The position numbers were made by a program, and so were the translations under genes. 64,000 nt of DNA from Flavobacterium anhuiense (GTDB lineage Bacteria; Bacteroidota; Bacteroidia; Flavobacteriales; Flavobacteriaceae), in NCBI RefSeq assembly GCF_900101855.1, contig NZ_FMVC01000003.1, positions 684,228-748,227 on the forward strand. Reading direction: 5' to 3'. Shown here piece by piece: positions 17,306-25,411 of the stretch (position 1 is the stretch's first letter; every line of letters begins with the position of its first letter). Under the pieces are notes generated by a model, which made no database searches, was not told where the DNA came from, and was given only the letters and a program-made list of their open reading frames with translations.

Positions 17306-17446
17306 GAAGCTAATCCAGCTGTACATTCCAACTCCTCCTTATATTTGTAATTTTTTAAGGCATAAAAGGAGCTTCTGCTGGTCGCTCTTTTATACCAAAA
17401 AAATTCAACAAATATAAGTCCGGGGTTTCCATTTCCATCTGGGCTA
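17306..17446 (+). repeat. long-hairpin intergenic element upstream of miaA
   Basis: The 152-base gap holds a large hairpin: CTTATATTTGT (17338-17348) pairs perfectly with 17408-17418, 17349-17356 with 17398-17405, and 17362-17372 with 17384-17393 apart from one bulged base, leaving an 11-base loop. The flanks also match: AGC and CCAG (17308-17318) pair with CTGGGCT (17439-17445). The layout resembles intergenic elements I recall from other Flavobacteriia; I could not check this. It ends 6 bases before the miaA start. Confidence 0.6.
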
Positions 17447-17452
17447 AAAAAT

Positions 17453-18379
17453 ATGAAATACCTAATTACCATTGTCGGACCAACAGCCATAGGCAAAACA
17501 GCCTTGAGTATTGCTTTGGCACAACATTTTAAATGCGAAATCGTTTCTTGTGACAGCCGTCAGTTTTTCAAAGAAATGACAATAGGAACCGCAGTTCCAA
17601 GCCAGGAAGAATTGAATTCAGCCAAACATCATTTTATTCAAAACAAATCTATTTTTGAAAATTATACCGTTGGCGATTATGAAAAAGAAGCTTTAGCCAA
17701 AATCGAAGAATTATTTCAAACCAATGATTTCGTAATTCTCATTGGCGGTTCAGGATTATATGTTGATGCCATTTTAAAAGGTTTCGACGAATTTCCCGAA
17801 ATTGATCCAAAAGTTCGTGCTGAAGTAAATTCAAACTATGAAAAACTTGGAATTGAATATCTTCAAGAACAACTGAAAAATTTAGATCCTGAATATTTTC
17901 AAAAGATAGCAGCTGAAAATCCACAGACTTTACAAAACCCGCAACGAATGATGCGTTTTGTAGAAGTTTGTATCGGAGCTCAAAAACCATATTCTTCCTT
18001 TTTAAATCAAAAGAAAAACAATAGAGACTTCACTCCTATTTTAATTGGCTTAGACGCCGACAGAGAAATCATTTACAGCAGAATCAACCAGCGTGTTGAC
18101 ATCATGATGAACGAAGGACTGCTAAAAGAAGCCAAAACACTTTATCCTAATAAAGCGTTAAATGCACTTCAAACGGTCGGTTATAGAGAATTATTTAGTT
18201 ATTTTGAAGGAGAATTCACTTTGCCTTTTGCAATAGAAGAAATCAAAAAGAACACCAGAAGATTTTCTAAAAGGCAATTAACGTGGTTCAAACGAAACGA
18301 AAACAAAAACACCAAATGGTTTGATTACGCAACAAATAGAAAAGAAATCATACATTACATAGAAAATCTTACAAAGTAA
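17453..18379 (+). CDS. miaA: tRNA dimethylallyltransferase
   Basis: MiaA adds a dimethylallyl group to adenosine 37 of tRNAs that read UNN codons, which improves decoding. The 308-residue sequence has the P-loop GPTAIGKTALS at residues 8-18, CDSRQFFKEMTIGTA near 33-47 and IGGSGLYVDAIL near 98-109, all typical. The zone near residues 245-290 (QTVGYRELFSYFEG, RRFSKRQLTWFKR) matches the tRNA-contacting end of the family. Its leader contains most of a long hairpin element. Confidence 0.95.
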   Translation: MKYLITIVGPTAIGKTALSIALAQHFKCEIVSCDSRQFFKEMTIGTAVPSQEELNSAKHHFIQNKSIFENYTVGDYEKEALAKIEELFQTNDFVILIGGSGLYVDAILKGFDEFPEIDPKVRAEVNSNYEKLGIEYLQEQLKNLDPEYFQKIAAENPQTLQNPQRMMRFVEVCIGAQKPYSSFLNQKKNNRDFTPILIGLDADREIIYSRINQRVDIMMNEGLLKEAKTLYPNKALNALQTVGYRELFSYFEGEFTLPFAIEEIKKNTRRFSKRQLTWFKRNENKNTKWFDYATNRKEIIHYIENLTK

Positions 18380-18429
18380 GAACGTCTTTTATCTATCCTC
18401 TTTACTCTATTTCCTAAAAAAAATAAAAA

Positions 18430-19176
18430 ATGCCAATATCTCCCAATTTTACATCAGTTTTAAGCAAGGACTGGGAAATCAATTTCACGCAATGTACGCC
18501 AAACGGCTACTTAAAATATACAGATTTGTGTAATCTTTTACAATTAACCGCTGCAGCACATTCTGAAGTTGGCGGAATCAGTTTTTCTGATATGCAGGAA
18601 TTTGATCAAGCATGGGTTTTAAGCCGAATGCGCGTTGAAATTACAGCATTACCAAAATGGCAAGATGTTGTAACCGTAAAAACATGGATTAACAGTTTAG
18701 AAAATTCACGTTCTGTCCGTGCCTTGGAAATGTATGTAAACGGAAAAAAAATCGTAGGAAGTGAAACCTATTGGGTCGTTTTCAATACCAAAGCACGTCG
18801 TCCAGAAGCTTTAGCGTTGCCTTTTGAACATTTCGAATTATTTCCAGAAAAAAGAGCAACAGAAGAAGGATTTTCAAAAATCAATATCAATCACGAAAAA
18901 GAAGCCGTTTTCGAAAAAACAGTCTATTTATCAGATTTAGATATTGTAAATCACGTAAATAACGTAAAATACTTGGAATGGTGCCTTGATCATGTTGATC
19001 CAAAACGGATCATGAAACAAGAAGTTAAAAGCTTTGAAATGAATTTCATGAAAGAGCTTTCGCTTCAGGATAATATAGTAATTCACGAAAGTGAAGATGA
19101 TGATCATACAACCGCAACTTTCAGCATTACAAAAGGTGAAAAAACGTGTTTTGCTTTGGAATTGCATTGGAAATAA
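18430..19176 (+). CDS. acyl-ACP thioesterase
   Basis: The 248-residue protein belongs to the FatA/FatB-like double-hotdog family, which releases free fatty acids from acyl carrier protein in the cytoplasm. The second hotdog domain carries the catalytic-region motif DIVNHVNNVKYLEWC near residues 172-186, with the asparagine, histidine and cysteine in the usual places. The first hotdog covers residues of about 10-130. It lies 50 bases after miaA on the same strand and ends before a dispersed hairpin and a strong bidirectional terminator. Confidence 0.9.
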   Translation: MPISPNFTSVLSKDWEINFTQCTPNGYLKYTDLCNLLQLTAAAHSEVGGISFSDMQEFDQAWVLSRMRVEITALPKWQDVVTVKTWINSLENSRSVRALEMYVNGKKIVGSETYWVVFNTKARRPEALALPFEHFELFPEKRATEEGFSKININHEKEAVFEKTVYLSDLDIVNHVNNVKYLEWCLDHVDPKRIMKQEVKSFEMNFMKELSLQDNIVIHESEDDDHTTATFSITKGEKTCFALELHWK

Positions 19177-19209
19177 CTTTTCTTTAATCTCACAATACTA
19201 TCCACAATA

Positions 19210-19238
19210 TTGTCATTTCGACGAAGGAGAAATGACAA
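19210..19238. repeat. dispersed hairpin TTGTCATTTC
   Basis: A perfect 10-bp stem, TTGTCATTTC (19210-19219) with its complement (19229-19238) and loop GACGAAGGA, lies between the thioesterase stop and the terminator. No T-run follows. Confidence 0.5.
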
Positions 19239-19264
19239 ACTTTGTGTATTTAACTTGACAAACA

Positions 19265-19295
19265 AAAAAAGCGATGCAAATTGCATCGCTTTTTT
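19265..19295. terminator. bidirectional terminator
   Basis: The palindrome built on GCGATGC/GCATCGC is flanked by A7 on the left and T6 on the right, so it can end transcripts from both the thioesterase gene (rightward) and the TPR gene (leftward). Confidence 0.9.
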
Positions 19296-19303
19296 CTTAA
19301 AAA

Positions 19304-19837
19304 TCATTTCGATTTCTTTTTAGAACCCTTCTTAGTTTTCTTCTCTTCCTTCTTTTTTAATAAATCTATTTTACCTTTAATTCTTTTCTCAACTTCGCTA
19401 ATTCCTGAATCATAGTCATTTTGAATAGAATATAATTTTGCTTGCTTAATTTCTTTTAAAGCGTCTTTGAATTTATACTGCACTTCTAACAGAATGGCTT
19501 TATTAATATAAATCTCTGATTTATTGATTCCTTTAACAGTTAAAGCAAAATCAATTAATTTTTGTGCTTCTTCGTAATCCTCATTTAAAATCAACGTTTT
19601 CAGATAATACGGATATACTTCAAGAGCATGAATGTTAATCGCTAAAGCTTGCTGAAAATAAGATTTCGCTTCTTCATAATTCATTAACTGCTCCGCCTGA
19701 ATTCTTCCGTACAAACACAAAACCATTGTATTTTTGTCATCATAAGAAAAAGCATAATCTAAAGACTCAATTGTTCCTTCCAACCAAAACGGATAATTAT
19801 CCAAGGCCTGAAAAAGGTATTTATCAGTTGTTTTCAT
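19304..19837 (-). CDS. TPR-like protein, last gene of the rtcB-prfH operon
   Basis: The 177-residue protein is built of helix pairs that look like tetratricopeptide repeats (for example MNYEEAKSYFQQALAINIHA near residues 52-71 and FKDALKEIKQAKLYSIQ near 117-133). It ends in a strongly basic, lysine-rich tail (KKKEEKKTKKGSKKK). No signal peptide is present. Its ATG lies inside the end of prfH (14-base overlap), which points to translational coupling. The tail suggests binding to RNA or ribosomes, but this is inference. I know of no described role for such a protein in RtcB-PrfH systems. Confidence 0.8.
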   Translation of the reverse strand: MKTTDKYLFQALDNYPFWLEGTIESLDYAFSYDDKNTMVLCLYGRIQAEQLMNYEEAKSYFQQALAINIHALEVYPYYLKTLILNEDYEEAQKLIDFALTVKGINKSEIYINKAILLEVQYKFKDALKEIKQAKLYSIQNDYDSGISEVEKRIKGKIDLLKKKEEKKTKKGSKKKSK

Positions 19838-20513
19838 TTCGTAAATCGTTTTTTAATTTCTGACGAGTTCCTTTGTAGCTTTTCTCTACTTTGTTCTTTT
19901 TAAAATCACTTCCTGTAAAAACTCTCACGGGATTTCCACGCTCTACATTGAGCTGATTTTCCCATTGTTTTCCAACATGATTTTTAAGCTGAACTAATTT
20001 CTCGTCTTCTAGTTTTTTTATTAATCTTTCTGTTGCCAGTTTTTTGTTTTGGTGCTGCGAACGGCTGTCCATTGCTACAACAGCAATTCCAGTCGGAATA
20101 TGAGTTGCACGAATTGCCGAACTCACTTTATTCACATGCTGTCCTCCTGCCCCAGAACTTCGCATGGCTTGATATTGAATATCATTTTCTGAAACTGAAG
20201 CATTCTTCTGTGGTTCAATTTCAAAAATTCCAATAAACCAGTTTTTTCTTTTATGCATTTTCCTAAACTGACTCTGACCAATCCATTGAATTGTTCCAAC
20301 CCAAGATTTCACAAACTCATCGGCATTTTTTCCTTTTACAGAAATTGAGGCAGTTTCAATAGTTCCATTTTCTTCTCCTTTCTCTCTCTGAAGTAAAACC
20401 ACATCTAAATTCTGATCCTGCGCTTCTTCCAAAACTTTTTTAAGCACTTGGGCAACTACCCAAGTGCATTCTGCAGGTCCGCGACCCGCCGTTATCTGAA
20501 TAATTCTTTCCAT
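19824..20513 (-). CDS. prfH: peptide chain release factor H
   Basis: PrfH is a release-factor homologue that frees nascent peptides from ribosomes whose decoding site has been cut. The 229-residue sequence has the GGQ peptidyl-hydrolysis motif at residues 123-125 within RSSGAGGQHVNKVSSAIR, and a basic C-terminus. The N-terminal domain (MERIIQITAGRGPAECTW) matches PrfH rather than RF1/RF2, and no stop-codon-reading PxT or SPF motif was seen. The ATG at 20513 is chosen because the family N-terminus begins there. It starts 13 bases after the rtcB stop. The pairing with rtcB defines a ribosome rescue and repair module. Confidence 0.93.
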   Translation of the reverse strand: MERIIQITAGRGPAECTWVVAQVLKKVLEEAQDQNLDVVLLQREKGEENGTIETASISVKGKNADEFVKSWVGTIQWIGQSQFRKMHKRKNWFIGIFEIEPQKNASVSENDIQYQAMRSSGAGGQHVNKVSSAIRATHIPTGIAVVAMDSRSQHQNKKLATERLIKKLEDEKLVQLKNHVGKQWENQLNVERGNPVRVFTGSDFKKNKVEKSYKGTRQKLKNDLRNENN

Positions 20514-20526
20514 TTTAAATTTCTCC

Positions 20527-21918
20527 TTAACGATCCATTCTAACAATTTTCGGCGTAAAAGTCCCCAAAACTTCAACTAGATCAGTTTGATTCGTCATTA
20601 CTTTCGTGATGTCTTTGTATGCCATTGGAGCTTCGTCAATATTCCCACCGATTAAAGTCACTTCGTGTTTCTTCAACTCTTTATTGATCTGACTTTGTGT
20701 AAAAGTGCTTTTACATTTTGCTCTCGAAAACAAACGTCCTGCACCATGAGAAGCCGAGTTCAGACTCTCTGCATTTCCTTTTCCTTTTACAATAAAACCT
20801 GGGGCAGTCATCGAACCCGGAATAATTCCCAATTGCCCTTCACCAGCAGGAGTTGCTCCTTTTCTATGCACAATACATTCTTGACCATTCACGACTTCTT
20901 TCCAGGCAAAATTGTGATGGTTTTCAATTGTCACCACTACTCTTTTTCCAATTGCTTTTGCAATTCTTCTGTGAATATCATCATGACAGGCTTTTGCATA
21001 TTCTCCGGCCAAATTCATCGCAAGCCAATATTCCTGACCATCGTGCGTATTCAGATCCAGCCAAGCCAAATGCTGTACGTTTTTTGGCAACGGACATTGT
21101 TTTGTTGCTAAATACGTATAATGTTTCGCAATGTTAGCGCCCAATCCGCGAGAACCGCTATGCGAAAGAACAGCAAAATATTCGCCTTTTTCCAATTTCC
21201 ATCCATTTTCAGGATTTTCAATTTTGGCGATTCCAAATTCTACAAAATGGTTTCCTCCTCCTGATGTTCCTAATTGTTTATAGGCTTTTGGAAGAAGATT
21301 CTTCAATAATGGAATATCTTGAAATCCACTATTGTAAAACACCTCATGATCTACACGCGAAGCATGCGTTTCATACATTCCAAACTTTGTATTGTCTTTT
21401 AAAATGGCTTCCAATTGATGTTCTTTTCCTTTAAAATAAGAACCGGGCAAATCAAAAATTGAAAGGCTCATTCGACAGCCAATATCAACTCCAACTCCGT
21501 ATGGAATCACGGCATTATCAGTCGCTAATACGCCACCAATTGGCAATCCGTAACCCGAATGCGCATCTGGCATTAATGCTCCTGCAACAGAAATTGGCAG
21601 TTTCAATGAATCGTACAATTGAAATTTTGCCTGTTCATCAATTTCATTTTCACCAAAAATTTTAAAAGGAGCTCTGGTGTTTTTAAGCTGATGCATCCTT
21701 ACTTGGACAGGTTTAATTAGCCCTTCAGCTACTTTTCCCCAAGTTCCGTTCCCTTCGTACTTTTCAGGATTTAGCAAAACATCTTTTGCTTCTGTTAGAA
21801 TAGATTCTTTTTTTTCTCTTTTTCTATATCTGTTTATCTGCCCTAAGGCGATGTTTATTGAATTGTTTTTTGGAAAACCTAATTTAATCAGGTCTTTTCC
21901 AGATAATTTATTTCCCAT
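20527..21918 (-). CDS. rtcB: RtcB-family RNA ligase of the PrfH-associated type
   Basis: RtcB joins RNA 2',3'-cyclic phosphate or 3'-phosphate ends to 5'-hydroxyl ends with GTP and Mn2+. In the 463-residue protein the metal and active-site residues are in place: VDIGCR with D145 and C148, GGGNHFVEFG, LSHSGSRGLG, ENHHNFAW and the guanylylated histidine H391 in SHGAGR. It is directly upstream of prfH. Published work on this gene pair shows that PrfH releases the peptide and RtcB reseals cleaved 16S rRNA; the role here is inferred from the arrangement. No RtcR-like regulator is nearby. Confidence 0.94.
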   Translation of the reverse strand: MGNKLSGKDLIKLGFPKNNSINIALGQINRYRKREKKESILTEAKDVLLNPEKYEGNGTWGKVAEGLIKPVQVRMHQLKNTRAPFKIFGENEIDEQAKFQLYDSLKLPISVAGALMPDAHSGYGLPIGGVLATDNAVIPYGVGVDIGCRMSLSIFDLPGSYFKGKEHQLEAILKDNTKFGMYETHASRVDHEVFYNSGFQDIPLLKNLLPKAYKQLGTSGGGNHFVEFGIAKIENPENGWKLEKGEYFAVLSHSGSRGLGANIAKHYTYLATKQCPLPKNVQHLAWLDLNTHDGQEYWLAMNLAGEYAKACHDDIHRRIAKAIGKRVVVTIENHHNFAWKEVVNGQECIVHRKGATPAGEGQLGIIPGSMTAPGFIVKGKGNAESLNSASHGAGRLFSRAKCKSTFTQSQINKELKKHEVTLIGGNIDEAPMAYKDITKVMTNQTDLVEVLGTFTPKIVRMDR

Positions 21919-21952
21919 AAATTGTTTAATTATGTTATTGTGCAGAATAAAT

Positions 21953-21966
21953 CAGATTGAAATCTG
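21953..21966 (-). promoter_or_regulatory. inverted repeat upstream of rtcB
   Basis: CAGATTGAAATCTG is a 6-bp perfect inverted repeat with a 2-base spacer, ending 35 bases before the rtcB start codon. It could be an operator. No clear -7 box was found for rtcB (closest match TCATTTTG, one base off). Confidence 0.3.
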
Positions 21967-22060
21967 GAAGAAATCAAAATGAAATAAACATGCGGAATCA
22001 TTTATCTTTTGGATAAATACTAAATGTTTTTTCGGGAAAATTTTGAAGTGTCTAGAATAA

Positions 22061-22096
22061 AAAAAAGCCCGAAACTTATTGTCTTCGGGCTTTTTT
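22061..22096 (-). terminator. strong intrinsic terminator after the 27-codon ORF
   Basis: A perfect 13-bp stem, AAAAAAGCCCGAA (22061-22073) with its complement (22084-22096), has a 10-base loop and T-runs on both sides. The leftward unit it would end is the small ORF whose stop is at 22119; the response-regulator gene has its own terminator further upstream. Confidence 0.88.
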
Positions 22097-22118
22097 ATAT
22101 ATCTAAAAATGTATATTT

Positions 22119-22202
22119 CTAAGATTGAAATAAGCCACGAAGAATCGCTGCACCAAATTCGTTTGGTGTGAAGCTTTGTGATGTCGATGTAAGTACAAAC
22201 AT
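22119..22202 (-). CDS. 27-codon ORF in a self-contained mini-gene
   Basis: An ATG at 22202 opens a 27-codon reading frame beginning MFVLTSTSQSFTPNEFG and ending in TAG at 22119. It is preceded by a two-element promoter (22242-22273) about 40 bases upstream and followed 22 bases later by a strong terminator, giving a predicted transcript of about 175 bases. The ORF contains a 7-bp perfect hairpin (CACCAAA, 22151-22157 with 22162-22168; loop CGAA in the transcript). The peptide is not hydrophobic enough for a membrane span. It could be a small protein gene, a small RNA or both. Confidence 0.5.
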   Translation of the reverse strand: MFVLTSTSQSFTPNEFGAAILRGLFQS

Positions 22203-22241
22203 TTTTTCTTCGTTTTAAAGGGTTATTATTTTTTTCGTGTG

Positions 22242-22273
22242 CAAATATTCAGAATTGTTTTTTGAATTTCCAA
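22242..22273 (-). promoter_or_regulatory. promoter of the 27-codon mini-gene
   Basis: On the minus strand TTG (22273-22271), 21 bases, AATATTTG (22249-22242). The -7 box differs from TAnnTTTG only in its first base. Transcription should start near 22235. Confidence 0.5.
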
Positions 22274-22400
22274 ATTTATTTTAAAGAAAATTCTTTAAAT
22301 AATTTTAAAACCAGAAATAACACAACAAGCAAAACCAGCATATAACTTTAACAATCAAACAATTAGATTAATAAAAACATTTCATTTTGGAGCAATAAAA

Positions 22401-22422
22401 AAGCTCTGATTTCTCAGAGCTT
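22401..22422 (-). terminator. terminator of the two-component operon
   Basis: Arms AAGCTCTGA (22401-22409) and TCAGAGCTT (22414-22422) form a 9-bp stem with a 4-base loop; the minus strand continues with TTTTTA. It lies 25 bases past the response-regulator stop. Confidence 0.85.
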
Positions 22423-22446
22423 ATATTTTATATAAATGAACTTTAA

Positions 22447-23163
22447 TTATTCAGAAACTTTGCTTTTTACTACTAATCTGAAACCTTCTCCGTGAATGTT
22501 TAAGATTTCAACATCTTCATCTGCTTTTAAGTATTTTCTCAATTTAGCGATGTAAACGTCCATACTTCTTGAAGTAAAGTAGTTATCATCTCTCCAGATT
22601 TTAGTTAAAGCTAATTCTCTAGGCATTAAGTCATTTTCATGAAGAATTAACATTTTAAGCAATTCGTTTTCTTTTGGAGATAATTTAATTGGTTCCTCAT
22701 CTTGGAAAGTAAGGAATCTCAATTTTGAATTTAAATGGAATTTACCAATATTAAATTCAAATTGTACTTGCTCTGCTTTTGTATCAGCTGATTTTCTTTG
22801 AATGATTGCTTTAATTTTCATTAAAAGAACTTCAGAATCAAAAGGTTTATTTAAATAGTCGTCAGCCCCAGCTTTGTATCCTTTTAAGACATCCTCTTTC
22901 ATAGATTTTGCTGTCAAGAATATAATTGGCACCTCACTGTTCTTCTCTCTAATTTCTTTGGCTAAAGTGTAACCATCTTTATAAGGCATCATTACATCAA
23001 GAATACATAAATCATATACGTCCTTCTTGAATTTCTCGAAACCTTCCATACCGTTTTTAGCTAAAGTAACTTCAAAGTCATTTAACATTAGATAATCTTT
23101 AAGAACCGCCCCAAAATTTAGGTCATCTTCTACTAAAAGTATTCTTTTGTTAGTATTTTCCAT
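22447..23163 (-). CDS. OmpR-family response regulator, RprY-like
   Basis: The 238-residue protein has a receiver domain (residues 1-120; acidic pair E12-D14, phospho-acceptor D56 in LDVMMPYKDG, K at about 107 in NKPF) and a winged-helix DNA-binding domain (residues of about 140-235, with LSPKENELLKMLILHENDL and VYIAKLRKYLKAD). It is encoded 3 bases after its histidine kinase and should bind DNA when phosphorylated. The pair resembles RprX/RprY of Bacteroides in length and architecture; the regulon is unknown. Confidence 0.93.
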   Translation of the reverse strand: MENTNKRILLVEDDLNFGAVLKDYLMLNDFEVTLAKNGMEGFEKFKKDVYDLCILDVMMPYKDGYTLAKEIREKNSEVPIIFLTAKSMKEDVLKGYKAGADDYLNKPFDSEVLLMKIKAIIQRKSADTKAEQVQFEFNIGKFHLNSKLRFLTFQDEEPIKLSPKENELLKMLILHENDLMPRELALTKIWRDDNYFTSRSMDVYIAKLRKYLKADEDVEILNIHGEGFRLVVKSKVSE

Positions 23164-23166
23164 ATT

Positions 23167-24753
23167 TTAATTTATTAATGGTATTTTTATTATAAAGGTG
23201 CTACCTTTTCCTTTTTCGCTTTCTACATATACTTGACCATTGTGATCCTCCACTATTCTTTTTACATATGCCAATCCTAAACCATGACCTTTTACATTAT
23301 GAAGGTCACCGGTATGCTCTCTATAAAACTTCTCAAAAACTCGTTTCTGAGCTATCTTACTCATTCCCAAACCATGATCTTTTACTTTTATCAGAATCAT
23401 GTCCTTCACATTTTCTGTAAAAATTTCAATCTTAGGCGCATCTGGAGAATATTTGATTGCATTTTCTAAAATATTAACCAATACGTTTGTAAAATGAACT
23501 TCATTTATCAAAACTGTTGTTCTGGCTGCATTATAATGCTTTTCTACAGTTCCTTGTCTGTCTTCTAAAATTAAATTAACATGCTCGATTGCATCGTCAA
23601 TAATATCTGTAACTACAGTAGGCTCTTTTGTAATGTCAAGCTCCCTCTTTTCTAGTTTAGAAATACGCAATACATTTTCGACTTGAGCGTGCATTCTTTT
23701 ATTTTCATCTCGAATCATTTGAAGATATCGATAAACCTTTTCTTTATCTTCAATAACCTTAGGACTTCTTATCGCATCTAGTGCTAAATTTATTGTAGCG
23801 ATTGGAGTTTTAAACTCATGCGTCATGTTATTAATAAAATCTGTTTTAATTTCAGAAATATGTTTCTGGCGCAATAGCTGATTTAATGCACTCGTGTAGG
23901 CCACAATTATGATTAAAGTAAAAACTATCGATAAAATAGTAATACTTAACAATTCGGATAATAAGAACTTCTTTTTATGAGGAAACGTAACCGAAAGTTC
24001 ATATCTGCTGTTTCCTTCATTATCTGTATAAATTGGAATATTGTATGTAGCTTCTTTATCATAATGAAATCCGTCAGATTTTATCTTTGTTGGATTACCG
24101 CTACTGTATATTCCGAATTCAAACTTGGTTTTTACACCATATTCTTCGAGCTCTTTCTTCAATAATTTAAAAAGCTTATCTTTTGTGATTCTCCCTTCAA
24201 TTGGAGTCAAAGAAGCAATATCTTTATATTGAATCTGTTGCTGAACTTTATTTAATATGTCTAAGCTTCCTGATTTTTCAATTTTCAGATCAGGAATAAT
24301 ACTCTGTCCTAAACTATTATTATCAATTCCGTTATTGTTATTATAAACTTCAGTTACTCTTTTTGAACTAAAATTTTTAAAACGTTCACTGCTGAATTTT
24401 TTGTTAAATACCGAACCATTGATATCATAATCCTCAGATGTCAAGGTATTAGAATAAACAATTGTTTTATTTGTTTTTGTGTTTCTCTGTACATAAAGTA
24501 CTTCTAGTAAATCTTCTTTTTTTGGAATTTTACCCGTACTGTCTTTAATACGGTTGTATTTGTCGTAGAAACTGTACTCTTCTTGTTGTTCCAGCTTATC
24601 TGCAACATTTCCAATTACTTGAGTAACGTGGTATTTAAATTGCTCTTCATTATTTTTGAACGAAGAATTGAACCAAAATACTTGAACCAGAATTATCCCT
24701 ATCAAGGACAGACTCATCAATAAAACAAGTATTCTAAAAAATAATTTATTCAT
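23167..24753 (-). CDS. membrane sensor histidine kinase, RprX-like
   Basis: The 528-residue kinase has an N-terminal membrane helix (residues of about 7-28), a periplasmic sensing region of about 240 residues, a second helix near 268-292, then the dimerisation domain with phospho-accepting H312 in MTHEFKTPIATINLALDAI. The ATPase domain holds NILENAIKYSPDAP, KDHGLGMS and GHGLGLAYVKRIV. No HAMP domain is evident. It phosphorylates the response regulator encoded next. A TAATTTTG box (24766-24759) overlaps the upstream side of the start codon, but no -33 element was found. Confidence 0.93.
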   Translation of the reverse strand: MNKLFFRILVLLMSLSLIGIILVQVFWFNSSFKNNEEQFKYHVTQVIGNVADKLEQQEEYSFYDKYNRIKDSTGKIPKKEDLLEVLYVQRNTKTNKTIVYSNTLTSEDYDINGSVFNKKFSSERFKNFSSKRVTEVYNNNNGIDNNSLGQSIIPDLKIEKSGSLDILNKVQQQIQYKDIASLTPIEGRITKDKLFKLLKKELEEYGVKTKFEFGIYSSGNPTKIKSDGFHYDKEATYNIPIYTDNEGNSRYELSVTFPHKKKFLLSELLSITILSIVFTLIIIVAYTSALNQLLRQKHISEIKTDFINNMTHEFKTPIATINLALDAIRSPKVIEDKEKVYRYLQMIRDENKRMHAQVENVLRISKLEKRELDITKEPTVVTDIIDDAIEHVNLILEDRQGTVEKHYNAARTTVLINEVHFTNVLVNILENAIKYSPDAPKIEIFTENVKDMILIKVKDHGLGMSKIAQKRVFEKFYREHTGDLHNVKGHGLGLAYVKRIVEDHNGQVYVESEKGKGSTFIIKIPLIN

Positions 24754-24812
24754 CGAAACAAAATTAATATTTTAACAATATACTAAATAATACATTAACC
24801 AAATATTAACAT

Positions 24813-25409
24813 TTAAGACTGTTTTTGTTTTATATTTAAAATTTTAAGAATTTTAACAACTTCTTCTTTAGCATTTTTAAGATTATTGTTATTAATCACG
24901 AAATTGCTCTTAGAAATTCGTTTTTCATCATCCCACTGCATTTTCATTCTGCTTAAAACTTGTTCGCGGGTCGTATTATCTCGTTTTATCACTCGTTCAA
25001 TTCTCACTTCTTCTGGAGCTGTAACGGTTATAATTACGTCGCATTCTTTATATCGGCCACTTTCAAATAAAATTGCGGCTTCATAAATCACATAATCATA
25101 ATTTTTATATTTTTCTAGCCAAGCTTCAAAATCAAGTTTCACTGCTGGATGCACAATGGCATTCAATTTTGCCAATTGTTCCTTATCATTAAAAACTATC
25201 TGTGCTAATTTGGCACGATTCAAAATATCACCATCAAAAATATTGCCACCAAAAGCAGATTTTACTTCATCGAGAATATTTTTTGACTGCATTACTCTTT
25301 TAGCACCGTCATCGGCGATATAAACAGGAACGCCCATTTCTTCAAAATAGTTTGCAACAGTTGTTTTACCGCTGCCAATTCCTCCTGTAAGACCAATAAC
25401 TTTTGTCAT
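24813..25409 (-). CDS. coaE: dephospho-CoA kinase
   Basis: CoaE phosphorylates dephospho-CoA at the 3' hydroxyl of ribose, the last step of coenzyme A synthesis. The 198-residue protein has the P-loop GLTGGIGSGKTTVANYF at residues 6-22, DDGAKRVM near 33-40 and the lid motif VIKRDNTTREQVLSRMKMQW near 139-158. It lies 2 bases after the glycosyltransferase gene. The same pathway is represented by coaBC further along the window. Confidence 0.95.
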   Translation of the reverse strand: MTKVIGLTGGIGSGKTTVANYFEEMGVPVYIADDGAKRVMQSKNILDEVKSAFGGNIFDGDILNRAKLAQIVFNDKEQLAKLNAIVHPAVKLDFEAWLEKYKNYDYVIYEAAILFESGRYKECDVIITVTAPEEVRIERVIKRDNTTREQVLSRMKMQWDDEKRISKSNFVINNNNLKNAKEEVVKILKILNIKQKQS

Positions 25410-25411
25410 TC

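Noticed and set aside
20665..21137. Two rightward frames (148 and 94 codons) inside rtcB
   Set aside because: They lie opposite conserved RtcB sequence, have no family resemblance, and arise from the antisense frames.
21919..22060. Sigma-54 type promoter for rtcB as in Escherichia coli
   Set aside because: No GG-N10-GC pattern with TGGCAC/TTGC elements was seen and no RtcR gene is nearby.
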